Assembly: GCF_030848565.1 (NCBI RefSeq)
Contig: NZ_JAVDDV010000013.1
Span: 16,805-80,804, forward strand
Source of the DNA: Natronolimnohabitans sp. A-GB9
GTDB lineage: Archaea; Halobacteriota; Halobacteria; Halobacteriales; Natrialbaceae
Length of the DNA stretch: 64,000 nt
Direction: 5' to 3'
Part shown: piece after piece, positions 9,201 to 17,820 of the stretch
Layout: each line of letters begins with the position of its first letter
How positions within the stretch are numbered: position 1 is the stretch's first letter
The notes under the pieces: model-generated
What the model saw: only the letters and a program-made list of their open reading frames with translations
What the model was told of the DNA's origin: nothing
Databases searched by the model: none
Position numbers and translations under genes: made by a program

Positions 9201-11451
9201 CCCGATACAGTTCGTCGTTTTCGATCGCTCGCTCGAGTGCGGCCTCGATCCGCGGAACGTCTTCCGGATGAACGCGTTCGATAAAGTCCTCGTACGTCCC
9301 CTCGAACTCGCCCGGCTCGAGTCCGACGATCCGCTGTAACGTGTCGTTCCAGTCGAGTTCGTTCGTTTCGACGTTCAACTCCCAGATCCCCGTGTTCGTC
9401 CCCTCGAGTGCGAGCTCGAGGCGTCGTTTCGTCTCCTGGAGGCTTCGCTCGCGCTGCTTTCGGTCGGTGATATCCTGTAACGAGCCCTGGAGTTTGACCA
9501 CCTCACCGTCCTCCTCGATCGCTTCTCCGATGGCTCTGACCCAGCGCTGGCCGTCGTCGAACGGCTGCAGTCGGAGCTCGAGGTCGTACATCTCTCCTGT
9601 CTCGATCGTTTGCTCGACCGCCGACCGGAGTTCGTCCTGGTCGTCGGGATGATATAGTTCGATCGCCTCCGGCAGTTCGATGTCGGGTGGCTCTGAATAG
9701 CCGTGGATCCGGGCGATTTCGTCGGTCCACTGAAGATCGTAGGGCTCCTCGCGGACGTCGAGTTCCCAGGCCCCGATGTTCGCCAGCCGCTGTGACTGCT
9801 CGAGCATCCGTGTGATGCGCTCGAGTTCCTGCTCGCTTTCGACTCGATCAGTGACGTCGGTGATGACGCCTTCCATTGCCTCGAGGGATCCCCCGTCGTC
9901 GAAGACGCCGCGGCCACGCTCGCTGACCCACCGTCGCTCGCCGTCGGCGGTCTCGATCGGGTACGTCATCTGGAGCGATCCCTGCTCGTCGATGATCTGC
10001 TGGATCGTCTCCCAGATCTCGTCTTGCTGGTCGGCGCTGACGTCGTCTGTCCAGTCGATCTCATCGTCGACGTCTTCGGTCCAGTTGATCTCACCGTCGA
10101 GAAGTTCGATCCAGTTGACGTCACCGTCGACGAGCTGTTCGGGTTCGTACCCGGTGAGTTCGACACAGCCGTCGCTGACGAACTCGAAGGGCCAGCCGGG
10201 CTCGTTGCGACAGCGATAGACGAGCCCTGGAACGTTGCTCATCAGCGTCCTGAGCCGACGGTCGCGCTCACGGAGGGTCCGTTCTCGTTCCTTGCGGTCG
10301 GTGATATCGCGACTGATCACGATAAAGCGGTCCTTGTCCGCGAGGTCGATGCGGATCAGGTGGATCTCGACGGGGAACGTCGAGCCGTCGCGACGCTGAT
10401 ACTGGCCCTCGAACTTCCGTCGATCGCCGGTCGAAATGTCGGCCAGCAGTGACCGGACCTCCGCCGCGGTGAACGACCGGTCGTACTCCCAGATCTTCGT
10501 CCCGAGCAGCTCCGACTCCGTATATCCCAACTGTTCACAGAACTGTCGATTCACGTCGACGAGCGTCCCGTCGGGGTCGAGAACGTCGATCATATCCGGC
10601 GAGTGTTCGAACAGCGCCTCGAGATGTGCACGTGTCGACTCCAGCCGTCTGTCACTCTCCTTTCGGTCGGTGATGTCCTCGAGTGCGGCCATGGCCCCGA
10701 CGATCTCGCCGTCTTCGTGAATCGGTGCCTTCGAGAGGCGAACGTCGATCAACGAGCCGTCTTTGGTCCGCCGCTGTGTCTCGACGCCCGTGATCGGCTC
10801 GTCGGCCTCGAGTTGCTCGCGGAACCGATCGACCTCGTCCCGCCGGTGTTCCGGGATGATCGGCAGCGGTTCACCGAGAATTTCGTCCTCGCTCCAGCCG
10901 AAGATGCGTTCGGCTGCCGGGTTCCATAGCTCGACGGTCCCCTCGAGATCGACTGCGATGAGCGCCGACGGAGTGGCTTCGATCGTTGCGCTGAGCCGTT
11001 CGTTCGTCGACCGGAGATCCCGTTTGCGTTGCGCAAACTCCCGTTCCCGCTCGGCGGTCGCCGTCGTCAGTTCGTCGATGACCGTCGTGAGCCGATCGAG
11101 TTCGTCGTCGGCCTCGCCGTCGTGTTCGACGGCTGCAGCCACGTCCCGAACGCGATTGGCCTGCTCGCGAACCGACTCGTCGTCCTCGCCGTCACGGAGC
11201 GTCGACACGAACGACTCGAGTTCCGTACACAGCCCCTCGATCGTCCCCTCACGGTCGGGATCGCCGCGTGCAGCGAGGCCGAACAACAAAACGGGCACTC
11301 CCGGGAACGGTATCGATTCCAGCCATCCGGATACTGCCGCCGAAGAGCCGAACACCCAGCCGACGACGAAAATAACGGCGACGACGGCCAGCGGCGAGCA
11401 CCGGACGGTGGTCCACCGTGTCGAGCCACCCCGGGATGAAAGCACAGCCAT
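6256..11451 (-). CDS. Multi-PAS/GAF sensor with bacterio-opsin-activator output (BAT, HTH_10)
   Basis: A 1731-residue cytoplasmic-facing regulator. The start ATG GCT GTG is chosen over a further-upstream ATG because the intervening stretch is not haloarchaeal in composition. Order: hydrophobic N-terminal segment(s) at ~18-65, a helical linker, then eight PAS/PAC units ending near residues 257, 384, 533, 662, 789, 900, 1022 and 1149, each closed by an ITDRK-like motif. Two GAF domains follow (~1150-1320 and ~1337-1500), then a BAT domain (~1509-1660) and the HTH_10 (TDRQREVLRTAYLAGFF). No histidine-kinase or receiver motif is present, so it is likely a one-component, DNA-binding sensor. The third PAS carries a 3x10-residue repeat insertion. 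Its signal and targets are unknown. Confidence 0.9.
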   Translation of the reverse strand: MAVLSSRGGSTRWTTVRCSPLAVVAVIFVVGWVFGSSAAVSGWLESIPFPGVPVLLFGLAARGDPDREGTIEGLCTELESFVSTLRDGEDDESVREQANRVRDVAAAVEHDGEADDELDRLTTVIDELTTATAEREREFAQRKRDLRSTNERLSATIEATPSALIAVDLEGTVELWNPAAERIFGWSEDEILGEPLPIIPEHRRDEVDRFREQLEADEPITGVETQRRTKDGSLIDVRLSKAPIHEDGEIVGAMAALEDITDRKESDRRLESTRAHLEALFEHSPDMIDVLDPDGTLVDVNRQFCEQLGYTESELLGTKIWEYDRSFTAAEVRSLLADISTGDRRKFEGQYQRRDGSTFPVEIHLIRIDLADKDRFIVISRDITDRKERERTLRERDRRLRTLMSNVPGLVYRCRNEPGWPFEFVSDGCVELTGYEPEQLVDGDVNWIELLDGEINWTEDVDDEIDWTDDVSADQQDEIWETIQQIIDEQGSLQMTYPIETADGERRWVSERGRGVFDDGGSLEAMEGVITDVTDRVESEQELERITRMLEQSQRLANIGAWELDVREEPYDLQWTDEIARIHGYSEPPDIELPEAIELYHPDDQDELRSAVEQTIETGEMYDLELRLQPFDDGQRWVRAIGEAIEEDGEVVKLQGSLQDITDRKQRERSLQETKRRLELALEGTNTGIWELNVETNELDWNDTLQRIVGLEPGEFEGTYEDFIERVHPEDVPRIEAALERAIENDELYRDGFRLRHENGDWIWVGGRGRLVVDEDGTRRMVGINNDITERKRLENELERTLDRVSDAFHAVDTEWNFTYVNTQARELLDAEDRDLIGNSIWEEFPSAVDSRFEEEYRRAMETQEAVTFEEYSPVVDAWVEVNLYPSESGLSVYFRDITDRKERERELERYETIIQSIGDPVYTLDASGDVRFINDAIESLAGYDPESLIGNDISEILPPEELERAQDAVRELLRGEKTYNALETEFVTADGERIETETHIALLPTDDGEFTGTAGVIRDITKRKERERELERTRDLLERVQRMAKVGGWELAVDTEPRTAIWTDEMYRLHALPRDVTPDLERTIECYHPDDRQFVRDRLETAVATETRYELEGRLQSDDGDVRWVHAMGEPIYDDDGSLIKYRGTVKDISDRKRRELALESLHETARELLSAETESTVADLVVDTAADLLEFGDASAGVYLLDDDTNRFEPVASTAAFAERTGGAPSVAVGDGDSLLWSTYVTGTQTVVDDAVMGNGSPLFGGDAAGGLLVPIGDHGVFVLVASPATIGDETRRLFETLVATTEAAFDRLESEATLRERDAELESQNRRLRRQIEITEIIRGIDQSLIGADSRTEIERTVPERLVEADTVDFAWMGDLDASGTELEARSWAGADPEYLDVLSLDIESESAEPSVRTARSNEPTVVENVVEDLQREPWRRDAIDAGFQSVLSVPITFEEYSYGVLTVYAKEADAFTDLERTVFTELGAGIANAITAAKTQEALHSETLVELTLELTDDDDVLSRIASTTGATVTYEGLGSHSSSETVLFFETSDVDPDAVREALADLVSVTEHRLVTESDDGCLFEATVTGDVVASRLVRHGGSPRSIVADGERTAITVDVPTQTDVREFVAMLQDHYPAVELRSRQHVQRAMHTRQELVTSLFEPLTDRQREVLRTAYLAGFFEWPRESTGEEIAEMLEVTQPTVNRHLRIGQQRLLKQLFGAETLSLAD
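10051..10140 (-). repeat. Three tandem 30-bp repeats inside PAS domain 3
   Basis: Three consecutive 30-bp units, each beginning CCAGTTGA/CCAGTCGA and containing TCACCGTCGA/TCATCGTCGA, lie exactly in frame. They encode three decapeptides of the pattern D-x-(D/E)-(V/I)-(N/D)-W-(I/T)-(E/D). The repeat sits where PAS domains normally have one NW-(T/I)-x-(L/I)-(I/H)-P-(D/E)-D loop. Confidence 0.9.
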
Positions 11452-11666
11452 AGGCTGACTACACAACGAGCCCAAATGACGGATGTGGTTTATCCACTCT
11501 ATTATCGGGTGAAATATAGTCGGCGGTACAAATATGGATAGTACCAGCACTCGAGATCCCCCAGCGCCGTGGCCGGAGACACCCCGTTCCCTCCTTCGGT
11601 TTCGGGGACCTTCTATACGTGTAGTGTCGAGGCTGCGGCGAGATTACGTGTATAATAAACAGCGAA

Positions 11667-11954
11667 ATGCCCCGTCCTGTCGTTGATACGAACGTCATGT
11701 CCGGAACGACGCTCGACTACCACAACGATTCGCCCAGCCTCTCCGTCATCGAAGCCCTCGCCGACGAACTCGAGACCGATCCCGTCGAACTCGAGCCGCT
11801 GTACCACTTCGTCGACCCCGAGGCGCTCGATCAACTCTTCCAGGAGGGGACACACGGGGACGTACGCGTCGAGTTCGTCTACGGCGACCACACGGTCGCG
11901 GTGCAGGGCGACGGTACCGTCGTCGTCGACGAAACGGTCCATGAGCGACAGTAA
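11667..11954 (+). CDS. HalOD1 output-domain protein
   Basis: A 95-residue acidic protein that is almost entirely one HalOD1 domain (SLSVIEALADELETDPVEL ... LYHFVDPEALDQLF), a small domain found at the C-terminus of haloarchaeal response regulators and as single-domain proteins. The first ATG is used; a second at 11697 would give an 85-residue protein and is equally plausible. It is divergent from the large PAS/BAT gene, with a 215-bp shared upstream region containing AT-rich boxes (CTATATTTC on the minus strand), and lies 75 bp before a receiver-PAS gene. This suggests a local signalling cluster. Confidence 0.83.
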   Translation: MPRPVVDTNVMSGTTLDYHNDSPSLSVIEALADELETDPVELEPLYHFVDPEALDQLFQEGTHGDVRVEFVYGDHTVAVQGDGTVVVDETVHERQ

Positions 11955-12029
11955 CCGACTCGAGGGATCGACGACCGAAGTCGGGCGCAACGTATCGATA
12001 TCGAAACGACCGCGCACGGAGGGCACTCG

Positions 12030-12824
12030 ATGACTATTCCGTCACCACAGCCGACCGCTCGAGTACGACCGTCAGCTACTGACTCGATTACGGTCCTCGT
12101 CATCGACGACGATCGGGCTTACCGCGAGCAGGTCGCATCCGTCCTCGAGGACGACGATCTGACGATTCAGACGGCGGCGTCGATACCGGAGACGGTGGCG
12201 TCGCTCGACGACATCGACTGTCTCGTCAGCGATCCCGCAGCGACACGAAGCGAAACGATCGACGAATTTCTCGAATGCGTCGCCGACCAGCCGTCCGAAC
12301 TGCCGGTCCTGTTCTTGCTCGATCGAGTCGACGAATCGGCAACCGTCGTCGACGCCGTCGCGTCCTATCGATGGGTCGACTGCCTCGTCAAGGGGGACTC
12401 GACTGCCGCCGTCGAACGTCTCGGCCAGCGGATTTGTACGCTCGTCGAACGACGGCAGCTAGAAACGCTCTCCGAACGCTCGTTTGCCAGCATCGAACTC
12501 GCTCGAGACGCGATCGCGATCGTCGACCCCGACGGCGACGTCGAGTTTGCAAACCGATCGTTTGCGATGCAGTTTGGCTACGACCGCGACGCCATCATCG
12601 GACAGCCGTGGCAGACGCTGTTTACGGACGACAGCGTCGAGCGTCTCGAGACGGCGGCGATTCCGACCGTCGCCGACGGCTGGCGGTGGACCGGTACCTG
12701 TACTGGCCGCCGAAAAACGGGAGCGACGATCACCGTCAACGTTCGTCTCGGCGGACCGGACGACGGCAGTCTGGTGTTCGTCGTCGACACGGCCACGAAC
12801 GACGGAGACGGCGCGACGAACTGA
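12030..12824 (+). CDS. Receiver-like plus PAS domain protein
   Basis: A 264-residue protein with an N-terminal CheY-like receiver (~19-130) and one PAS domain (~150-255). Receiver residues visible are the acidic pair in VLVIDDDRAYR, a likely phospho-acceptor Asp in CLVSDPAA, and the Lys in CLVKGD. The Thr/Ser switch position is occupied by Leu (VLFLLD), so signalling may be non-canonical. The PAS core reads DAIAIVDPDGDVEFANRSF. No kinase, DNA-binding or HalOD1 domain is attached. It may relay to the HalOD1 protein upstream. It is convergent with ahcY 40 bp away. Confidence 0.8.
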   Translation: MTIPSPQPTARVRPSATDSITVLVIDDDRAYREQVASVLEDDDLTIQTAASIPETVASLDDIDCLVSDPAATRSETIDEFLECVADQPSELPVLFLLDRVDESATVVDAVASYRWVDCLVKGDSTAAVERLGQRICTLVERRQLETLSERSFASIELARDAIAIVDPDGDVEFANRSFAMQFGYDRDAIIGQPWQTLFTDDSVERLETAAIPTVADGWRWTGTCTGRRKTGATITVNVRLGGPDDGSLVFVVDTATNDGDGATN

Positions 12825-12864
12825 GCGTCACGTCCGGCGTCGACTCGTACGGCTTACTGTGCAG

Positions 12865-14154
12865 TTATGTTCCGTGGTCCCAGGAGTCCATGTACTCGCG
12901 CTGGGTCTCGGTCAGCGCATCGTACTCGATGCCTTCGGCCTCGAGTTTGATCTCGGCGACCTCGCGGTCGAGTTCGTCGGGAACGTCGTGGACGCCCGCG
13001 TCGTACTCGTCGCCGTTCTCGATCATCTCGCGGACACAGACGGCCTGAATGCCGAAGCTCTGGTCCATCACCTCGACGGGATGGCCAAGCGAGACAGGTG
13101 CAGCGAGGTTGACGAGCCGTCCCTCGGCGACGACGTTGAGTCGGCGGCCGTCCTCGAGTTCGTAGGCTTCGACACCCTCTCTGGCTTCGTACCGATCTAC
13201 GGCGAGGTCGTCGAGCGCGTCGAGGTCGATCTCGATGTCGAAGTGGCCGGCGTTCGCGAGTAGGACGCCGTCGTCCATCTTCTCGAAGTGCTCCTCGACG
13301 ATGACGTCGCGGTTGCCGGTCGTCGTCAGGAAGACGTCGCCGACCTCGGCGGCTTCGTCCATCGGCATGACGTCGTACCCCTCCATGTGGGCCTCGAGCG
13401 CGCGTCGGGGTTCGACTTCGGTGACGATGACGTTCGCGTTCTGGCCGGCGGCCTTCTTCGCGACGCCCTTGCCACAGTAGCCGAAGCCGGAGACGACGAC
13501 GTTCTTGCCCGCCCACGAGAGGTTGGTAGTCATCGCGATCGAGGCCAGCGAGGATTCGCCGGTGCCGTGGACGTTGTCGAACAGGCGCTTCATCGGGGTG
13601 TCGTTGACCGCGAAGACCGGGTACTCTAAGGCGCCGTCGTCGTCCATCGCGCGCAGGCGGTGGACACCCGTCGTCGTTTCCTCCGCGCCGCCGACGATGC
13701 CGTCGATCAGTTCGGGATACTCCTCGTGGATCGCGGCGACCAGGTCCATCCCGTCGTCGACCGTGACGGTTGGTTCGTGGGCGATGACGGCCTCGATGGC
13801 GTCGTAGTACTCCTCGTCGTCGACGCCGCGTTTCGCGTAGCTGGTAATCGATTCGTGGGCGTCGAGTGCTGCGGAGACGTCGTCGTGGGTCGACAGCGGG
13901 TTACAGCCCGTGACGGCGACCTCGGCGCCGCCTTCCGCGAGCGTCTCGACGAGCATCGCCGTCTTCGCCTCGACGTGCATCGCCATCGCGATCCGTTCGC
14001 CCTCGAAGGGCTGGTCGGCGACGAACTCCTCGCGGACGGCCTCGAGGATCGGCATATGCTGGGCAGCCCAGTCCATCTTGCGACGCCCCTCCTCCCGTGC
14101 GGACTCGGGGTCGTCCAACTGCTCGCTGATCGGCGGATACGCAGCGTCGGTCAT
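12865..14154 (-). CDS. ahcY: Adenosylhomocysteinase
   Basis: A 429-residue NAD-dependent hydrolase that splits S-adenosylhomocysteine to adenosine and homocysteine in the methyl cycle. Start ATG at [13 protein letters not shown]; nine extra upstream codons are unlikely. The N-terminal substrate domain has [16 protein letters not shown]; the Rossmann site is [14 protein letters not shown] with the acidic [15 protein letters not shown] following, and TTTGNRDVI is the conserved helix. The C-terminus ends YMDSWDHGT, the shorter archaeal/Thermotoga-like form. An MTA/SAH-type deaminase lies 1.4 kb downstream on the same strand, which fits nucleoside recycling. Confidence 0.95.
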   Translation of the reverse strand: MTDAAYPPISEQLDDPESAREEGRRKMDWAAQHMPILEAVREEFVADQPFEGERIAMAMHVEAKTAMLVETLAEGGAEVAVTGCNPLSTHDDVSAALDAHESITSYAKRGVDDEEYYDAIEAVIAHEPTVTVDDGMDLVAAIHEEYPELIDGIVGGAEETTTGVHRLRAMDDDGALEYPVFAVNDTPMKRLFDNVHGTGESSLASIAMTTNLSWAGKNVVVSGFGYCGKGVAKKAAGQNANVIVTEVEPRRALEAHMEGYDVMPMDEAAEVGDVFLTTTGNRDVIVEEHFEKMDDGVLLANAGHFDIEIDLDALDDLAVDRYEAREGVEAYELEDGRRLNVVAEGRLVNLAAPVSLGHPVEVMDQSFGIQAVCVREMIENGDEYDAGVHDVPDELDREVAEIKLEAEGIEYDALTETQREYMDSWDHGT

Positions 14155-14344
14155 GAATCGACAGACGGGAAGGCACGCCAAAACGCTACCGAACCAGTGA
14201 CGTCCATGCGGCGGCTGATCGTGGCTCCGGTGTCGGACGACGGGCTCGAGGTGTACGAAGGCGTAGAAAAGTGATCGCCTTCGACGGGTTCAGCGCGCGA
14301 TCGATCGCCATCGTGGCGTTCGGTTCGCCCTCTAGCGTTTCGTT

Positions 14345-14453
14345 ATACTGTCGGACAGTGCGATTCACCGTCGGTCACACGACTGCGGCCGTTGCCGACA
14401 GTGAGGGTCGCGGATTCGCGACCGACGGGTCACTGACTGCTGTCTGACAGTAT
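14345..14453. repeat. Palindromic intergenic element, 109 bp
   Basis: Ends ATACTGTCGGACAGT and ACTGCTGTCTGACAGTAT are near-perfect inverted copies. The inner arms GGTCGCGAATC-like and GCGGCCGTTG differ from copies A and B. Its last base overlaps the stop codon of the following minus-strand gene. It fills about a third of the gap upstream of ahcY, which otherwise holds no convincing gene. Confidence 0.8.
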
Positions 14454-15442
14454 TAGTGAGGCGAGCCGGCGTGTTCCGGCGGGCTGCCGGCGTTGTCGTC
14501 ATCGTCGGTTTCCATCTCGTCCGCTTCGCCTTCCTCGTCGTCATCGTCAGTCGCGTCGGCATCGTCGGCGTCGTCGTCACCCGGCGGTCCAGCATGAGCC
14601 GGTGGTCCCTGGTCTGACTCGCCGTCGTCAGACGGGCCCGCGTGTGCCGGTGGACCAGCGTGGTCGGGCGCGTTACCCGGGTTGTGCCCGAGGACGAAGT
14701 TCGAAACCGCCAGTCCGAGCGGCCTGTCGGTGTCGTCCTGTGCGTTCTCGACGAACGCGGAGACGAGCGATCCGAAGGTGTCGTACTCGGCGGCCTCGAG
14801 CGTTGCCGTCGTCTCGACGGACTCGTCGTCGACCGTCGCGTTGAAGGCGACCTCGACGCTCTCGTTACCGAACGGTGCGTCCAGGCTCACCGTGCCGTTC
14901 TCGTCCGTCGTGTACGTTCCCTCGTCGGTGTACGAGGCGTCCTCGTCGACAGTCGAGACGTCGACGGTCGCATTCGAGACGGCAGTCTCGTTGTCCGTCA
15001 CCGTCACGACGACGTCACCGTTCTGTGTGACGTCGATCTCGAGTTCCGCCGGTGCTGGCTCGAGTGTTGCCTCTGTGGCGTCGGTGAGTTTCTCACCCGA
15101 CGTGTTCTCGTACGACGTGGTAACGTTCACGGTGACCGTCTCCTCGGGTTCAGGAAGGTCGACCGTGCCATCGGCCTCAGTCGTGAAACTCTCGTTGTCG
15201 CCCGCGTACGACGCGTTCTCGTCGACCGGCGTCACGTCGACGGTCGCGTTCTCGACCGGACTATCGTTCAGCGTGACTTCGACTTCGTACGCTTCCTCGT
15301 CGACCTCGACCGAGAGGTCGTCATCCTCACCGTTCGTCTCCTCCGTTGCTGCCCCCAGCGGGGCCAACACGGACAGAACCATCAGTGCAGCCAGCGTCGT
15401 CGCAAGCAGTCGTTTCCTCTTCATCCTACTCGAGACATTCAT
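14453..15442 (-). CDS. Secreted acidic protein with two Ig-like repeats and a Pro-His-Gly tail
   Basis: A 329-residue Sec-exported protein. The signal peptide is RMKRKRLLATTLAALMVL..., with probable cleavage after APLGAA; a second ATG at 15424 is an alternative start. The mature part has two homologous Ig-like/carboxypeptidase-regulatory-type units (~45-110 and ~125-200), both with a VSNATVDV/VENATVDV strand and DENASY/DEDASY turn and many N-x-S/T sequons. Residues ~250-329 are low complexity, with spaced PPAHAGPP/PPEHAGSP motifs separated by Asp-rich stretches. No anchor is visible. Probably a cell-surface protein; role unknown. The region upstream (15443-15540) is AT-rich and likely the promoter. 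Confidence 0.75.
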   Translation of the reverse strand: MNVSSRMKRKRLLATTLAALMVLSVLAPLGAATEETNGEDDDLSVEVDEEAYEVEVTLNDSPVENATVDVTPVDENASYAGDNESFTTEADGTVDLPEPEETVTVNVTTSYENTSGEKLTDATEATLEPAPAELEIDVTQNGDVVVTVTDNETAVSNATVDVSTVDEDASYTDEGTYTTDENGTVSLDAPFGNESVEVAFNATVDDESVETTATLEAAEYDTFGSLVSAFVENAQDDTDRPLGLAVSNFVLGHNPGNAPDHAGPPAHAGPSDDGESDQGPPAHAGPPGDDDADDADATDDDDEEGEADEMETDDDDNAGSPPEHAGSPH

Positions 15443-15571
15443 GGAAGTATGAATAAACCCACCCAGCAGTTCTCGTCGTTTTCGTTCCGACGAAACGGTG
15501 TTAGAATAGTTTATAATGTTTACAAACCGCTCTGAGCGTTCAGTATCAGTTCCGAAACCGTCGCCGGCAGC

Positions 15572-16870
15572 CTACTCCTCGGCGCGGGCGATCAGCGCCT
15601 CGGCCTCTTCGCTTGCTCGCGCACGGACCGCATCCTCCTCGAGGGTCAACACCTCCCTGTCGCGCATGAGCACCTGTCCGTCACAGATCGTGTGACGGAC
15701 GTCCGCGGCCGCGGCCGCGTACGCGAGGTGGCTCACGAGGTCGTGACGCGGCGTCAAGTGGGCGCTCTCGAGGTCGAGCACCGCGATATCGGCGGGCGCG
15801 CCTTCCTCGAGGCGGCCCGACTCGAGGCCGATCGCGTCGGCGCTTCCCTGAGTCAGCATCTCGACGACCGACTCGGCGGCGACGGCACTGGCGTCGTTGG
15901 CGGCGAGTTTCCCGAGCATGGCCGCGTCGCGGGCCTCGTCTAACATCGAGAGGTCGTTGTTCGAGGCTGCACCGTCGGTTCCGATGCCGACGGTGACGCC
16001 GGCGTCGAGCATGCGCTGGACGGGTGCCATCCCGCTTGCCAGTTTCATGTTCGACGCCGGACAGTGGATCACGCTCGTGCCGGCTTCCGCGAGCAGACCG
16101 ATCTCGCTCTCGTCGACGTGGACGCCGTGGGCGACGAAGTCACCGTCCTCGAGCATGCCCTTCTCGGCGGCGTAGGCGAGCGGGCGCACGCCCTCTTCCT
16201 CGACGATCGGTGTCACCTCGTCTTTGGTCTCGTTTGCGTGGTAGTGGATCGGCACGCCGAGTTCGCGGGCCTGTGGGACGAACTCCTCGAGATATTGGCC
16301 GTCGACGGTCGTCAGCGAGTGGGGCATAAACGCCGACCGGATCCGGCCGTCGGCCATCCCGTCGATCTCCTCGGCGACCGCCAGTCCCTCGCGGGCGTCC
16401 TCGCGCGCCGCCTCGTCGTCCTTGGCGACGGAGATCACGCCGTGGCCGAGTCGGGCACGCAGTCCCGCGTCGGCGACCGCGTCGGCGATCGTCGGAACGA
16501 AGAAGTACATGTCCGCAAACGCCGTCGTTCCCGACTTTATCATCTCGAGGACGCCGAGTTCGGTCCCGGCGCGGACGGAGTCGGCGGTCAGTTCGGCCTC
16601 GACGGGCCAGATGTCTTCCTGGAGCCAGGCGTCGAGTGGTTTGTCGTCGGCGTACCCCCGCAGTAAGGTCATCGCGACGTGACAGTGGCCGTTGACGAAC
16701 CCGGGAGTCACAAGCGAGTCCTCGGCGTCGATGGTCTCGTCGGCCGCGCCCGCGAGGTCAGCGCCGATCGCTACGATCTCGCCATCGTCTTGATCGATCA
16801 GTACGTCCGCACGCGTCACCGTGATGTCGGGCAACAGCACCTGCCCGCCGGTGATCGCCAGTGTCGTCAT
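15572..16870 (-). CDS. Amidohydrolase of the MTA/SAH/5'-deoxyadenosine deaminase family
   Basis: A 432-residue TIM-barrel metallohydrolase. Metal ligands are seen as GHCHVAM (~60), the mid-protein HYHANETKDE histidine/glutamate, VIHCPASN, and the GTDGAASNNDLSM aspartate. Family members deaminate 5'-methylthioadenosine, S-adenosylhomocysteine or 5'-deoxyadenosine; the exact substrate is not resolved here. The start is set at MTTLAITGGQVLLPD because the 152 codons upstream are Arg-rich and belong to the antisense of the neighbouring gene. It lies near ahcY, consistent with SAM by-product salvage. Confidence 0.87.
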   Translation of the reverse strand: MTTLAITGGQVLLPDITVTRADVLIDQDDGEIVAIGADLAGAADETIDAEDSLVTPGFVNGHCHVAMTLLRGYADDKPLDAWLQEDIWPVEAELTADSVRAGTELGVLEMIKSGTTAFADMYFFVPTIADAVADAGLRARLGHGVISVAKDDEAAREDAREGLAVAEEIDGMADGRIRSAFMPHSLTTVDGQYLEEFVPQARELGVPIHYHANETKDEVTPIVEEEGVRPLAYAAEKGMLEDGDFVAHGVHVDESEIGLLAEAGTSVIHCPASNMKLASGMAPVQRMLDAGVTVGIGTDGAASNNDLSMLDEARDAAMLGKLAANDASAVAAESVVEMLTQGSADAIGLESGRLEEGAPADIAVLDLESAHLTPRHDLVSHLAYAAAAADVRHTICDGQVLMRDREVLTLEEDAVRARASEEAEALIARAEE

Positions 16871-16944
16871 GGGTCGTCGTTTCTCGCGGGAGGGCCTTAG
16901 CGTGTCGATGCCTGGGCGGTGTACCGTCGGCCTGCGGTGGCCGT

Positions 16945-17706
16945 TCACACCGGTCGACACCACCAGTACCCTTCTCGCTTGCGAATCCCGTAGCTGACTG
17001 CCTCGAGGACGGCCCTCGTTTCGCCAGGAACGTCGCCCGGAAGTCCCTCGTCGTGAACCTCGAGGAAGACCGTCGGCCGGTGGCGTTCGAGCGTCTCGCG
17101 GGCGCCCCGGAGGACGGCGGGCGCGGCTCCCTCGACGTCGAGTTTGACGACGTCCGGTACCGGGGCCCCGTCCTCGACGAGATCGTCGAGTCGCCGAACC
17201 GGTACCGATCGGACGGCGGCGACCGTCGCCTCCCAGCGGGTCGCACTCTCGCGGTCGAACGCCGAGCACTCGGGGTACGTCGAGACGTAGAAGGGGCGTT
17301 CGTCGGTCTCGGTGCCGAGACCACACGGTTCGATCGCGATTCGATCCTCGAGGTCGTTCAGCCGGACGTTCGTCCGGAGGCGCTTACGGGCCGCCGGCGA
17401 CGGCTCGACGGCGACGATCCGCCGCTCGGGCGCGCCGCTTGCGAGCGCGAGCGCGTAGAGTCCAACGTTCGCGCCGACGTCGTAGATCACGTCGTCGGGA
17501 CCACACTGTTCCTCGAGCGCCGCGAGCATGGCGTCGCGTCCGTGGCGGTTGAGCGGTTCGTAACAGCGGATCGTCCCCGCGGGCGTTCGGTTTCGACGCG
17601 CGAGGAGTTCACGCTCGTAGTTCGCGTTCGCCAGTCGGTAGTACGTTCGGTAGCCGACGCTGCGCGCGACACGGACCAGTTGCGTCGCGAGCGATCCGTC
17701 GGCCAT
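16945..17706 (-). CDS. FkbM-family methyltransferase
   Basis: A 253-residue SAM-dependent methyltransferase. Motif I is YDVGANVGLYALALA (~78-92) and the acidic post-I segment is VAVEPSPAARKRL. The FkbM signature VKLDVEGAAPAVLRGARE (~190) and the VFLEVHDEG strand follow. These enzymes typically O-methylate sugars or small molecules. The start ATG gives MADGSLATQLVRVARS; the longer frame upstream lacks coding character. The next upstream gene is a divergent APH-fold phosphotransferase, 114 bp away. Confidence 0.87.
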   Translation of the reverse strand: MADGSLATQLVRVARSVGYRTYYRLANANYERELLARRNRTPAGTIRCYEPLNRHGRDAMLAALEEQCGPDDVIYDVGANVGLYALALASGAPERRIVAVEPSPAARKRLRTNVRLNDLEDRIAIEPCGLGTETDERPFYVSTYPECSAFDRESATRWEATVAAVRSVPVRRLDDLVEDGAPVPDVVKLDVEGAAPAVLRGARETLERHRPTVFLEVHDEGLPGDVPGETRAVLEAVSYGIRKREGYWWCRPV

Positions 17707-17820
17707 TCGAACCGTCGGTACTGATGGTCGCGCCCGGGTTGTATATGCGGTCCCTACGCGGGCCAGAATCCAACGTCCGGCCCAAAGGCTACGGTCGCGG
17801 CCGGAATACTCGGGCGACGG

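Noticed and set aside
14206..14274. A 22-residue frame [20 protein letters not shown]...
   Set aside because: Looks protein-like in its first residues but is too short, with no other support; it overlaps the promoter area of ahcY.
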